A DNA stretch of 64,000 bases from Membranipora membranacea (GCA_914767715.1 OU612070.1:25716025-25780024), one strand, 5' to 3'. Shown: positions 1 to 11,807, counted from the first letter of the stretch. Notes: a model not told the origin generated them from the sequence alone. Numbers and translations: made by a program.

Positions 1-845
1 TGAATTCGATGGTGAGCAAGATTAGGCTTTCTGTATGTTTAAATGATATGATTCTAGCTGTGAGGTATGGAATATAAATTGTTTTATGCAGTATGCAGTT
101 AATGGCAGTACAACAGTTGCATACTACTTAAGTCCAGGTGTAGTATTGAAAACCATCCCCCGCGCTAATTAGTATGCCTGCTATTCACTACTCTGACCTG
201 TGTTCTCTCGCCCCATAGCTTATTCCACTCCACCATCGCCACCCTATGCAACAAATTGACATGTTAGGGTTGTTGGCCTCACATGGCCCATTACTGAGAC
301 CCCTTGTAGTGAACTGTTAACTGTCTTTCCACCTTGTCAGCATGTACCCCCAAGTTAACACATGAATCAACTGCATTTTTGGCCTAGACCCTCGGAAATC
401 AATTTGATGAAAGCGTATAGACTAACTTTGAGGCTGCTATTTTGTATCACATCTTATTCTCCATATTTAATTCTATCATGTGAGCAATTTCCAGCTGTAT
501 GATCCAAATATTGAGGAAGCTGTGGTCTCTCAAACTTTCAACGTGACGGAAGAAAATCGACATTAAGAATCAACGGCAAACCCAGTGTGACGTCACAACG
601 CTTCATACTCATTATGAGAATTTTATAATAATAATTCCACAGATAAGATGATAATCGAAATTCAGACCTAGGTGAACCCAGGTCTTTGATACCAGCTACG
701 CCCCTACCAGCACACAACTTCTTCCACCACTGTGGGGGATAGACAATATAGTTCTGTGCTGGTGGCGTTACTAGCTGGGATATATGGACAATATGGATCT
801 TGGTTCGAGCCCCACTATACTCCAGAACATTTTTATCATTCAATC
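1..845. other. Intergenic, no gene seen
   Basis: I see no convincing coding sequence here. Positions about 424-541 are an inverted, diverged copy of 4686-4806, so this stretch holds at least one short dispersed repeat of ~120 bp. The open frames are short and lack recognisable protein motifs. Confidence 0.5.
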
Positions 846-1474
846 CTAGCACCAACTTTGTTTCTCATCTTCATAAATGATTTCTTGACTTCATCAAAAT
901 CAGACTCATCATCATATGCATATGCTGATGATACAGTGTTCCTGTCATCTAATAAAAACCTTCAGCAACTAAAGGCAAAGGCATCTGAAGGTTTAAGTGG
1001 CATTTTGGATTGGTGCAATCGTAACCGATGGTTATAAATGTTCAGAAATCTCATTACAGGCTACTTAATATCTCAGATCCGCTTTATGACCTGGAACTGT
1101 ACATAGGGCATGAAAAACTAAACAGACAGAGAACTACAAGGCTTCTTGGTTTTGTGTTGAATGACTCGCTTTCATGGCAGGATCATCTAGAGTATGTATA
1201 TAAAAAGGTAAAATGGAATGTTTACCTACTTAAAAATTTGAGATATTTCTTGGATATAGCAAGTGCCTGCACATTTTACTTCCAGTTTATCTATTGTCAC
1301 CTTATATATGGTATCCATATCATTGGAAAATGTCCTGCAATAATGCCCTCAGTATATTTTTTTGATGCAAAAACGGGCTTTACGCATTATCACAAATGTG
1401 CATTACATCCCATATTATCTCATTCCAACCGAATCCATTACACAATTATTACAACTCCTACCTCTGTCAGATGA
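846..1474 (+). pseudogene. Non-LTR retrotransposon reverse transcriptase fragment (CR1/Jockey-like), frameshifted
   Basis: Two overlapping reading frames (to 1037, then from 1028) together encode the palm and thumb part of a non-LTR reverse transcriptase. The first frame has LFLIFINDF followed by the catalytic box YADDT, then the usual ILDWCNRNRW. The second continues with a KS...LLN stretch, RLLGFVLNDSLSWQDHL and a LIYG segment, all typical of the CR1/Jockey group. The upstream fingers, endonuclease and ORF1 are absent, so this is a 5'-truncated, decayed copy. The frameshift near 1030 shows it cannot make an active enzyme. Clade assignment beyond 'CR1/Jockey-like' is inference. Confidence 0.8.
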
Positions 1475-2465
1475 CATTTTCTTATGTAATCATCATAAAG
1501 AACATCATGTCTTATAATTACCTTAGTGTATAAGAGCAGCCACATTTTCTTCCGAATGTGCAACGATCACTTACACAACATGGTATCGAAGTATCCTTAT
1601 TCTCAAATGATTTATTATTAATAAGTGCGACAGTAAAAAACTAAAGGTCAATCACATATCATATAAAGACGCAGACCAATAAACAACTAGTTAATATTCA
1701 ACAAATACATTTCTGTACCAGACCCTGGGCCGAAACCATACAATTGGTAACAGATCATAACCTGGATTAGAAATCCCATAAAAATATGACACCTGTCAAA
1801 ACTGATTACCCTTGCACCTATTATTGGTCATTATTAGTTTCAAAAAGCGGAGAAAAACAATGAGCTTACAAAAGTCAAAAGCTAAGACTAAGGGTGAACT
1901 CTAGGTCACCAGACATTATAACACAAATAGCACTGGTTTCTGATTATATCTTTTTTCTCATAAGTTCCATTGTCATCAACATGTTGTCAATTTGAATAGC
2001 TATGGTGATCTGTTTCGGCGTGATTATTATAGGCTTGACCTGCTTGTTGTGAGAGCTTGCTGCTTGTGCGCTGACTTCGAATTGATGATAGGAGAACCAA
2101 GGACTTTACAGTTATAGATATGAAATCGAATCAGGGCAATAGTGTAGTAGAGTATGCATTGAGATTTAACCCAGCATGCTGTGCAGACAGGAAATCATCA
2201 TTAACCCCACATAATCTGTAAAACAAAACAAAGTAAAGTTAGTTTAAATTCAATTATTACTAAGAGCTTAAACTGAGACCCAACGGATACATACTTAGGC
2301 ATTCAGTGCATGGTGACGGGTAGTTTAGGTTAAGGCTTAAACATCATAGGTTATCATTATTGAGATTTATCTAGACACAGGCTATATGGTAATGGAAAAT
2401 AGTAATATTGTAGTAAATAGAGGGAATGGTGCACTGAGGGCGTGTTGAAATATAACAAAACATAA
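1475..2465. other. Intergenic, nothing recognised
   Basis: About 1 kb of AT-rich sequence with frequent stops on both strands. I find no protein motif, RNA gene or clear repeat. Confidence 0.5.
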
Positions 2466-2800
2466 TCACAGGGCCATGAGAAATCTGGGCACGTGCAACA
2501 ACCCGTGGAGAATCAAACAACGGGAAAACAACAGAAGTCACAAAACATCTTCAAAATAACCACAGAGTCACGAGATCTTTGGGCACGTGAATCAACCCTG
2601 GAAAGATTGCGAAATTAGAAAACCAATATATTGCACCATAGAAAACAAGTGCAGTTGACACCATAAGCTATTTTGAAAATAACGAGCAATAGAAGTCACT
2701 AAAGATCTTCAAAACAACCCTGGAAAGATTGCAAAATCAGGAAAACCAACAGATTACACCATGGATAAACAGGTGCACTTGACACCATAAATTACCTAAA
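2466..2800. repeat. Degenerate tandem/interspersed repeat (~120-160 bp spacing)
   Basis: Blocks recur within this stretch. CAACCCTGGAAAGATTGC begins near 2594 and again near 2715. Each is followed by a similar tract ending in TTGACACCATAA. The phrase GAAGTCAC-AAAN-ATCTTCAAAA occurs near 2535 and 2693. GGGCACGTG occurs near 2488 and 2581. This looks like an old, diverged tandem duplication with no coding content. Confidence 0.5.
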
Positions 2801-3030
2801 AATAACCAAAACAAAAATGAGGGAAGGTCAACCAAAGGACAGACTAACCATGTTTTTACAGCTAGATAATTAAAACTGACAAAACACGCAAATCAAAAGA
2901 GAGTAATGACGAAATTGAGGCTAAAACCAACAACAAGGTAAACACCTTTACGCCTGTAAATGCAAATGTTGCACAATAACAGGACAGCAAACCAGCACTA
3001 TAAAAGCCTGATGAACACTTGTAAAAATCA

Positions 3031-3178
3031 GTCAGCGCCAGGAGGCGGGTTCACGACATATAAGAATATACATATAATCAGAGAATTATCTGATTCAGTC
3101 AGCGCCAGGAGGCGGGTTCACGACGTACAGCATTACAGATTTAATCAGAGAATTATCTGATTCAATCAGCCCAAGGAG
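3031..3178. repeat. 67-bp tandem repeat, two copies and a partial third
   Basis: GTCAGCGCCAGGAGGCGGGT starts at about 3031 and again at about 3098. Each copy ends in AATCAGAGAATTATCTGATT. A third, truncated copy begins near 3165 (ATCAGCCCAAGGAGGC). The end of the unit contains a small palindrome (AATCAGAGAATTATCTGATT). Confidence 0.75.
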
Positions 3179-3245
3179 GCACATCTACAGAGAGGAAAAT
3201 TGTCTAAAAACTTCTAGACACATTCAGCCAACAGAGCTTTTGGCA

Positions 3246-3610
3246 AGATATACAGAGATACAAATACCACGATTCACAGCGAGGAACTTAGTCTAACATA
3301 GCTTAGATATAAGAGATACATATAACGCGATTCACAGCGAGGAACCCAGTCTAACATAGCTTAGATATAAAGAGATACATATACCGCGATTCACAGCGAG
3401 GAACCCAGTCTAACATAGCTTAGATATATAGAGATACAAATACCGCGATTCACAGCGAGGAACCCAGTCTAACATAGCTTAGATATAAAGAGATACATAT
3501 ACCGCGATTCACAGCGAGGAACCCAGTCTAACATAGCTTAGATATAGAGAGATACAAATACCGCGACTCACAGCGAGGAACCCAGTCTAACATAGTTAAA
3601 TACACAGAGA
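3246..3610. repeat. ~59-60 bp tandem repeat, about six copies
   Basis: The unit contains AGAGATACATATACCGCGAT, then TCACAGCGAGGAACCCAGTC, then TAACATAGCTTAGATATA. It recurs about six times with few substitutions, and the edge copies are more diverged. The repeats abut one another with no spacers, so this is a minisatellite and not a CRISPR array. There is no coding content. Confidence 0.9.
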
Positions 3611-4269
3611 TATCACACTGAGTATCACACTGAATTCGAGGTCATCTGCACCAAGGGTAAGATCTTATTATAAAGATTTTGAATGTTAATGTATTTTTAT
3701 GACTAAATGATAAATGCCAAGATATTATTGTAAAATTATTGATTGATTTATTGCCTGACGAATAGAACCATATTTATATTTTGTTATTATTGTTTAAAAT
3801 AAATCCTTGAGCAATTCCACCGAGAATTGCACCAAACTCAAATCTAAACCAGTGCTCAGTAGTTGAGGCTAGCGCACATTGTACGATAGTAGCTCTACTT
3901 ACCGCTGAGGTATTGTTGATCAACAGTTCAGTTGTGTTTTTGAAGTCTCTCTTTAATAACCGAATTATCAGCAATTATAAGTCCAGATCTGCTACCATTG
4001 CATTTGCACTACTTGAACCATACATATCGCGGATTCTAAAACAGAAAATTGGAGGATATTTTATTATTTGGGATTTCAGACAAGGAGTGAACAACTCCAA
4101 AATACAGTCCGATTAATCAAACACAAAATTCATTCACCATAAATATCATATTATTACATTACATAAAACACGAAGTAAACGTTATATTAAAAATTCCATG
4201 CTGATACCTCTTCCCAAGCTTTCACTTCACTTTTTGCGCATAAGATAAACAATTTTTTAACGCCTCCAT

Positions 4270-4590
4270 TTATATATAGAGGATTTAAAAACACTACCGA
4301 GTTCAATTTTCGTGATAAACATTTACTTTTATATCATGCAGACAATCTAAGATACAAAGTTCCTGCTACATACAATTCTTTGCCTTTAAATTTGAGATCT
4401 AAAGAGAAGTTCAGTTCACTTAAAATTTTACTTTTCAACCATATATTATATTATCGAGTTGACCAACATCATTGACGATATTATTTCCTTTCTGTTTCCC
4501 TTTTTTTTGTTTTAAAATAAATTTTTCTGGCACTGAGTGTAAAACATTTCAAATGAGATGACTTCGGTTGCCAATAAAAGTATATATATA
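4270..4590 (+). pseudogene. 3' end of a CR1-like retrotransposon (RT C-terminus plus tail)
   Basis: Positions about 4283-4475 translate to a C-terminal non-LTR motif: FRDKHLLLYHADNLR, then YNSLPLNLRS and a short basic end before a TGA stop. The same region of the neighbouring element at 4839-5306 reads FRDRYLLHYHTDQLR and FNSLPIQIRS, so they are paralogous copies. The 3' flank, with its CACTGAGTGTAAAACATT-like stretch and AATAAAAGTATATATA, also matches the flank of the neighbour at 5365-5420. The copy is severely 5'-truncated. Confidence 0.7.
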
Positions 4591-4838
4591 TATATCATCA
4601 TCATCTTATCTATTAGCACATGTATAAACATAATAAGTATGATGCGTTGTGTCATCACACAAGGATTGAAACAATTGAAGGTGATCACCTTGAAAATTTG
4701 AGAGACCATAACTTCCTAAGTATTTTGATTCTTAAGCTGGAAATTGCTCTCATGATATAATTAAATATGGAGAATAAGATGCGATTCAAAATAGCAGCCT
4801 CCAAGTAAGTCTTTAAATGGGTTCTATAGTCCTTAAGA

Positions 4839-5425
4839 TTGAGGTTGCTAATCATTACAATCAAAACATATATTACAATCATTACAATCAAAACAATCCG
4901 CATATATGGCAACCTATCACCACAATATATTCTTAAAAGAATATACTTGCTCCAAAAGAGGGCTTTCCGCCTAATAGCAAATGTCAACCACATTCCATAT
5001 CATCTAATACATACAAGAGATTTACATACATCTCTTGGTCTGATTCCTTTTCCTCTCCTTGCTGGTCATTTCACCTGTATTTTTGGTTTTCAAATTTTGC
5101 ATTTGATTGCACCTGACTTTCTTTTGGAAGGCTTTATTCCAGCTAGCTCTAAAACCTTTTTTAGAGACAGATACCTATTACATTATCACACTGATCAATT
5201 AAGACAAAAAATCACTACAACTTTTAACTCTTTACCAATTCAGATACGCTCAGCAACCAAACTTACCCATTTTAGACAACTATCAAAGCACTTTATATCC
5301 TATTAATTCTTGTTACTTGAGTATTTTTTTCTTTTTCTCTCCGCTTAGGTTTTTTCTTTTTTGTTCTGTCACTGCATAAAAAACATTCCAAAAGATGATG
5401 TAGAATGACAATAAAAATATATATA
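4839..5425 (+). pseudogene. 3' end of a CR1-like retrotransposon (RT C-terminal domain plus 3' tail)
   Basis: An open frame to 5306 has the layout of the C-terminal region of a non-LTR polymerase. It has a degenerate N-terminal low-complexity stretch (ITIIT repeats, not retroelement-like), then LQKRAFRLIANVNH, then a hydrophobic LIPFPLLAGHFTCIF segment. FIPASSKTFFRDRYLLHYH and TTFNSLPIQIRS follow. The stop is followed by a short UTR and an AT-rich tail near 5410 (AATAAAAATATATATA). The RT palm is missing. It is probably the same family as the fragments at 846-1474 and 4270-4590. Confidence 0.75.
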
Positions 5426-5933
5426 AAACAACCCAATGCCAAGAAAAATAAGAAAATTGATACTCAATTTTCATAATCTATCAAACAGTATAAATTGATA
5501 ATGATACATGATAAATAAATGATAAAGACAAGAGTGAAGAGTGCTGGACTTGAAATTGACTTATTTTCCCTTGGGTTTGGAGCCAAACCTTGATCCTCTT
5601 AGAGTTGAAAACTTTGGTGCTGCTTCGCCCCCTACAATGGATATAAATATGAGATATATAGGCAATAGTAGAGGCAATGCTCAACACGCTTTCAGACCTA
5701 CCAAGTCTCACGACTTTGACGTGAGTCTCAATATTTTCCCCCTTTTCTCACGATTCTCACGCTCGTCTCATGACTTTTCCCGTCTCACCTGCCTCAAAAC
5801 CTTCTCTGCTGCTTATGAAAGTTGTTTTGCCAATCTGACATTAAGTCCATGTATCTCTCAAGTGTGTTTTTATTGTGGTTTGTTGATTTCCTGTCTAACT
5901 CCTTTAGTGAGCCAAGCTCAACCTTTTGTTTAA

Positions 5934-7222
5934 GGTAATGTCACAGACCGATCCGAATATCAACATATCATATACCGTTGGAAAGCTGTCAAGCTAATGA
6001 AAATTAACACCTGAATAAAAACTTGATACGATGACGTTGTGTCATTTTAGGGAGGAAATGAGGCAGAAAACGCTGTTTTTGTCAATGTAAATGGGGGTGT
6101 CAAATTATTTGCAAGAAATTTCAAAACAGGTGGAATGTAAACTTTGAGATTGCATCCATCATAAAATTTGATTTCCTCTGATATATGACTAGTCTAAGTT
6201 GACTTTTTATGCCACGCCATACAATGTTTTTTTTTCGTGAAGCCATGAAAATATGTGAAATTTCAATCATTAATTCACAACAGATCATAGGCTCGAAATA
6301 AAATTAATTATGATTTTCTTTTAGAGTACTCTTCAAATTTCACACACATTGACTTTCAACAAATTAGCTTGCATATTGCAAGGGATTTTCGAATACAGCA
6401 TATATTTTCGCCCGCTTCGCATAACGTCAAACATGCTGTCCAAATAACCATTATTGTGGCCAAACAAAGTTATTTTTAGAGTTCTCACATACGAGGCCGC
6501 TTTCATTAACCATGATGCACACAGGGAATGCCAACAGAGTTTTTCATTGCATCTTCATTTTTTTTTAATTCAATGCAATTCAATGTTTTTTGGCATTCTT
6601 TTGCGTTAAATTAAAAAAAAAATGAAGGTGCAATGAAAGATTCTTTTGGCATCTCCTGTGTGTACCATGGTTAATGAAAACGGCTTTGTATGTGAGAACT
6701 TTCAAAAAAATGTTGTTAGGCCACAATAATGGTTATTCGGACAGCATGTTTGACGTTATGCAAAGGTGGCAAAAATATTACCCATATTCAAGAGTCTACT
6801 GTCATTGCAATATGCAAGCTAATTTTTTGAAAGTCAATGTGTATGACATTTGAAGAGTACTCTAAGAGAAAATCATAATCAATTGTGACTTTATGATTGT
6901 TATTTCACATATTTTCACCAAAAAAAATGCATTGTATGGCGTGACGTAAAAAGTCAATTTAGACTAGTCATATATCAGAGAAAATAAAAATTTATGATCA
7001 ACGCAATCTCTAAGTATACATTCCACCTGTTTATAAATTTCTTGCAAATGATTTGACTCCTCCATCTGCATTGACAAAAACCACGTTTTTTGCCTCATTT
7101 CCTCCCTAAAATGACACAACGTCATCGAATGAAGTTATTGTTCAGGTATTCATTTTCAGTAGCTCGGCAGCTTTCCAACGGTATATGATATGTTGATATT
7201 CGGATCGGTCTTTGAAATTACC
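5934..7222. mobile_element. 1.29-kb foldback DNA transposon (non-autonomous), TTAA target site
   Basis: The two halves are inverted copies of one another, with a centre near 6580. The left end GGTAATGTCACAGACCGATC pairs with the right end, whose reverse complement begins GGTAATTTCAAAGACCGATC. Internal landmarks mirror each other: ATGACGTTGTGTCATTTTAG on the left against CTAAAATGACACAACGTCAT on the right. TTAA lies directly outside both ends (5930-5933 and 7223-7226), the duplication made by piggyBac-type transposases. No transposase ORF is present, so mobilisation in trans is inferred. Arms are ~640 bp with scattered mismatches. Confidence 0.85.
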
Positions 7223-7226
7223 TTAA

Positions 7227-8061
7227 GCGATGAATTTGTCTCTGAGCCCATATTTGGCTAGCGCTTTGTTCAGGGGCCAATTAACTATCAGCTAACTTTG
7301 GTCAGACAGAAAATTATTTTATACATGTATATGGATGTATGGATTTTCTATTAATTCCCAATGCATAACAAAAGACATTATGATAAGGCATGAGAGACAC
7401 AGTGTGTACAGTACAATAGAATACAATATTACTGGCATTCCTACAGTTAAGCATTGTGAATGTAAAGAAGTATCCATTTAACAAATTCATTATTCTTTTA
7501 GTACTATTTGATGTCTCAACTGTTCATTTCTCACCATTCAATATATCACTCCATCTCCACTCTGCGACCACCTCATCATCATAACCCTCACTCTTCATAT
7601 CATGTTGTGTTACAAACCCGCCAGTTACTGTTGGTACCAATTAACTCACATGACAGTGCAGAATTCACTTTCAGGCATCAACTTCACACGCTCAAATATG
7701 GCAGCCTAGCATAATTCGTTTGCCTATACCATGCACTAGGGGCTTCACACAAATCGCGCAGTTCTCACGCGCGATATTTGTCAGTATCATATTCACTATC
7801 ATCAGTGTTTCAGCTGTAAGATCGGCTTGAAGTGCCTTTTTTAGAATCAGCGCACCGATCTATAGACACATCCTGTGATATTAATTGACATTCCAGCATG
7901 ACCAGCATTCTCTATCATCTCAGAAAGAGAGTGCAATCAACAACGCCTGATTTAATCACTTGAGGGGGGGGGAACAAACCAACATTAGCATCCCTTTAAG
8001 CTGAAGAGATTACCATACCACACTGTCTGGTGGTAGTCAGTTCTTTAGAGGGGAATGTTAA
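7227..8061. other. Intergenic, nothing recognised
   Basis: There is no gene-like signal. The ORF at 7508-7714 has a histidine-rich composition from low-complexity sequence and no known motif. Confidence 0.45.
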
Positions 8062-8113
8062 TTTGTTTTTCCTGGAACAGCAGAACATGCTCTGCTGTTC
8101 CATGAAAAACAAA
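8062..8113. repeat. Near-perfect 52-nt hairpin
   Basis: TTTGTTTTTC-C-TGGAACAGCAGA pairs with TCTGCTGTTCCA-T-GAAAAACAAA. This gives a ~23-bp stem with one mismatch and a 6-nt loop (ACATGC). It could be the core of a small foldback transposon or a structured RNA. The arm length overlaps that of microRNA stems, but nothing shows that it is transcribed. Confidence 0.7.
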
Positions 8114-8754
8114 GAAATGTGCTGGTATACTGTACTCGGATATAGCTACTATGTTCTCTCAGCGTAGACTGGTTTAAGATGAAAGGTTGTGGATGGTGAA
8201 GAGGAAGACATGGTGATTGAGCAAAGATTTTCATATGAGTGTTGAAACTCGGTGCAAATTTAAGACTGACTAGTTTTATGCGTTATGTTTTACTAGTATT
8301 TCATAAAGTTTGGTCTATTAGTATTACCAGTATTTTGTTTCTTGTAAGTTTCTTGCAACTGCTATTTTCATTGTTTCGTAGGATATAAAGCAACCATCAT
8401 GGAATATCCTACAACGCTGAAAATGTGTGCGTTATTTGTTGTCCGCTCACTTGATGGTCTCAAATTTATCACTCAGCTAGTGACCAAGGTTAACAAACTA
8501 CTACATTTGGGTGTAGTGCTCACATTAAGTAAACTACAGTCTTTCAATTAATACTTGTTGAGATTAAGAATAATTTTAAGAGAAACTTTGATCTGTCTTT
8601 AATCATGCACTCAGATCTAAATAAACCAAGATGACTCTCAAAGATCAATAATAATCAAGAAACAGTATTCCACAGTCGTAGCCCATGTAAGCTTTTAAGA
8701 TTTCCAATCAGGTGCTAGCTCTAGAAAAAATTAATTGCATTATATGATTTTAGG

Positions 8755-8829
8755 TTTTAATCTACAGTCTAGCTCCAGATATACTTATAGATTATATAAG
8801 TCTTTTTGGAGCTAGACTGTAAATTAAAA
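8755..8829. repeat. 75-bp inverted repeat (mini-MITE-like)
   Basis: TTTTAATCTACAGTCTAGCT at the left pairs with AGCTAGACTGTAAATTAAAA at the right, with ~22-nt arms and a ~31-nt loop. This fits a solo foldback repeat or very small MITE. There are no genes in it. Confidence 0.65.
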
Positions 8830-8999
8830 CATACAGATAACACTACGAATTTTGTCAGTGGTTTGAAATCCTAGACATAGTAAAATGGGGGAAATTTCGA
8901 TTGGTGCTCTTACCAGGCCAGTAAAAAAGTGAGCAATGCATAGGATTTGACAGAAGTGATATATATTAAAATAAAGGTTTTGAGCTACATTTTGAGTGG

Positions 9000-9205
9000 T
9001 TATTCATGGGCACTATCAAACCCCATAATTTGAGTACTAAACCCCAAAATTGTTGCCTAAACTGAAAAATTGTCTCTTAAACCCTATATTGTGAGCCTCA
9101 AATCCCAAATCTTGACCCTCAAATGTTGAGTCTCAATCCTGAAAGTTCCAGTCTCAAACCCCAAAATTTGAAACCTAGAACCCTTTATTTTGTCCATTTA
9201 GTCCC
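9000..9205. repeat. Degenerate CTCAAACCCCAAAATTTGAG minisatellite
   Basis: A 20-25 nt theme with CAAACCCCAAAATTTGA at its core recurs about eight times with heavy substitution. It has no coding potential. The CCCC/AAAA composition recalls telomeric repeats, but the unit is too long and too irregular for that. Confidence 0.5.
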
Positions 9206-10490
9206 AAATTCTGAAGTTCAGGCAAGCTTTATTCTCTCCCCTACCAGCCTCATACTAGGCATTTATACGATGAATGACTGAGAGCCGCTTGAACATCATT
9301 TTGGAGGCCAAAGATGCACACCTATTCATCAGTGAACACCTGAATTCTATATCTATGGTGCATTACTTGGAGTTATCTCCCCACAAGACAAGAAAAAGTT
9401 ACTCCCAAATACTAAGTTCAAACTGCATTGTAAGTTGAATGATAGTTAAGTGAGGTATAAACAGGTACCATATGAGAGATCAATCTAGGTAAAACCTGAC
9501 GATGCGAGTTTTGAGTCATAGACGGACTGATTTAAAGACAACAATAGGCGGTCAGGTTATTGACGGTCACCTACGAACTTTGTGTCCCGCAGGGATACTA
9601 ATTGAGGTCTTGTAGAACTGTTTTAATATGAATCATGGTCAATTCTTACTCTCCTAACAGCATCGTAAGAAGATAGCTGTATTTATGGCGCTGGGGATTA
9701 CAGAAGTCTGGACAAGTATGATGGCGTCTAACATGTCATGGCAAAAATAATATTAATATTCCATATTATTTATTATATTATCTTTGCATATAAAGATATA
9801 CAGTGAATCTTTCCAATAAAGTGTATTCTAACATGGGTGAGAAGTGGGCACTGATTTCTCTGGCTCTTGGCTCAGAAAATAATTCTAGTTGTTATAGAAA
9901 AATTTGTTTTAAGAGCATTACACTGTCCGTCCTTATACCGCTGCATCAGGGAGTTCTTCCCACATGCGTGTGTAATTGTGACCTACATGATATGGTTGAA
10001 TCTATAACTATCTCAGAGTATTGGTATCTGTTTACACTCTGAGCTAATTTGACGCTCTATGTGCAGTGGCATCGTATATGAATAACACAACAAATATAGT
10101 ACAGGGAACTGCGAATTTCTATAACCAGTGGAATTACCTCTTTTGGCTAGAGTTCGCTAAAACATGGAGGACAAAATATACATTTTTGTTATTTCAGATT
10201 TCATAGTGAGTTGACAAATGTAACAAGTGTGCAAAAATTCAACCTGATAGTTTGATTCGTCAACTGATTAACCTAATGGATTGTGAGGGTTCATTACCAT
10301 CAATAGCGTCTTACTAACTCAAACAAACACAGTTTTGAAATGATTGTACCGATCAATGAATCTCATAAGTATCGTCAAGAACCTGCTACAGACTGCTGCT
10401 CTCCCAAAGCCAAGAATTTAATTCAGAACCATAGAAATAAATCAGAAAGGTTGGACTCTCCTACTAAACTCAGCTGAAGACAAATTTAAC
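9206..10490. other. Upstream flank of the GPCR gene, no gene seen
   Basis: I see no coding sequence. The 79-codon frame at 9803-10042 has no recognisable motif and is probably chance. The promoter and 5' UTR of the downstream receptor gene presumably lie here, but I could not pick out a core promoter. Confidence 0.4.
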
Positions 10491-11477
10491 ATGTTGAAAA
10501 AAGAGGATTTAAATATTTTGACGCCACTATGTGATTCTCAACAGGAAATTTGTGACAGTACAGCTGCAGCAATGATTACAGATATACTCAACATTATAAC
10601 ATTCCTCATCAACATCATTCATGTGATTACACTGAAAAACCTGCCGTCACTAAAAGACAAGCCTTATTTATCTGTTTTGGTGTCCATGAGCTGCATAGAT
10701 ATGGTGTATAGCATCAACACCATTATCGCAATTAACTGTTCATTGATATCATATATGAATACAAAAGCTTTGTCCCTTGTGCAAAGCCTGTTTAACCTGA
10801 TAATAACCGTCCTGATGGAGTCGTCAGTTATCTGCAGGTATAGCATCAATATCTTATCTTCAGTAGAGAGATACCTAGCCGTCTGTAAGCCCTTTATCCA
10901 CTCCTCCAATTTACTCATCGCTAACATTGGCAAGACTTTCATACTCTTCACCATTTTCGTTACAATTATGGCAGCTGGCAAGACGATAGCATTATTCGAA
11001 CCACAAATGATATGTGTACATCCTGTTCTAGGTCCAATTACTTTGATGAGTTTGCCGAACGGTATTTTGGTAGGCCTCTTAATAACCCTTCCAGCAATTG
11101 CAATTTCTGTTCTGGTAATTCCTATCTTGAAAGAGATTCAAAAGTTACAGCAAGTAGCAGGAACGAAGTCTTCTGTCAGATATGTTATGGCCGTCAATAT
11201 AGTTTTCATAAGCTTGATGGTTCCAACATCAATAATATGGATGATCTGGGTGGGATACTGGGCTAAGGGTTCACAGCCTCCTGCTGCCATCTTTTGGGTG
11301 ACCGGATACTCACACACACTGTACGGTCTGATTAATTGTGCCATCTACTGCTTCATGTCCGCTACCTACAGAAAGACATTCATCAAAGTTTTGGTCCCAA
11401 AGATGTTTTACAAGGCGCAAGTATCTTGTGATACTACTACCAGCTCAGGGACCCGGACACTAACTTTTACTCCCTAA
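10491..11477 (+). CDS. Rhodopsin-like (class A) G-protein-coupled receptor, intronless, orphan
   Basis: A 328-residue single-exon protein with seven hydrophobic segments (about 26-48, 59-82, 92-117, 140-163, 188-212, 229-255, 266-290). It is expected in the plasma membrane. TM2 has Asp70 in SMSCID, probably D2.50. The end of TM3 has ERY at 126-128 (SSVERYLAVCKPF), the DRY-box variant typical of class A. TM7 has NCAIY at 282-286 in place of NPxxY, losing the proline. The C-terminal tail is short and Ser/Thr-rich (TTTSSGTRTLT), a plausible phosphorylation site. The N terminus has two cysteines and no signal peptide. Single-exon divergent receptors like this expand lineage-specifically in many marine invertebrates. 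The ligand cannot be predicted. The ATG at 10491 is the first in frame and leaves a normal-length N terminus. Confidence 0.9.
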   Translation: MLKKEDLNILTPLCDSQQEICDSTAAAMITDILNIITFLINIIHVITLKNLPSLKDKPYLSVLVSMSCIDMVYSINTIIAINCSLISYMNTKALSLVQSLFNLIITVLMESSVICRYSINILSSVERYLAVCKPFIHSSNLLIANIGKTFILFTIFVTIMAAGKTIALFEPQMICVHPVLGPITLMSLPNGILVGLLITLPAIAISVLVIPILKEIQKLQQVAGTKSSVRYVMAVNIVFISLMVPTSIIWMIWVGYWAKGSQPPAAIFWVTGYSHTLYGLINCAIYCFMSATYRKTFIKVLVPKMFYKAQVSCDTTTSSGTRTLTFTP

Positions 11478-11727
11478 CTACTCACTAATCGGACAGATCA
11501 GGAGGTTATAACTCCTGGCAGCAGACAGCAGTATCTTTATGTTCCACATCGTTTTACCTCACTATGCTGCTGATATACTTTCGAGGGCATAGACAACCTA
11601 ATTTCAATCTTAAAAATATCGTAAAATAAGCTCACACCATCAGGTTTTAACTTGGGTTTTTCATCTTGTTTTAAGGATTCATATACCTAAACTTGAACTG
11701 TATATATATTTCAATTTACATGTATGC

Positions 11728-11807
11728 CACTGTTCAAACCATATGAAATGCAGTGATGTAACAAAATCGGTAATATGTCATATTCATTTTATATGGTTTG
11801 AACAGTG
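11728..11807. repeat. 80-bp inverted repeat downstream of the GPCR
   Basis: CACTGTTCAAACCATATGAA (from 11728) pairs with TTCATTTTATATGGTTTGAA-CAGTG ending at 11807, giving ~22-nt arms. It lies 250 bp after the receptor stop codon. It may therefore be a small foldback repeat or a stem in the receptor's 3' UTR. Confidence 0.6.

Noticed and set aside
538-855. Antisense ORF over the start of the retroelement fragment
   Set aside because: It has no motif and partly overlaps the real reverse-transcriptase frame. It is a shadow.
3246-3610. Regular repeats that could suggest a CRISPR array
   Set aside because: Units are directly adjacent with no unique spacers, and the DNA is eukaryotic.
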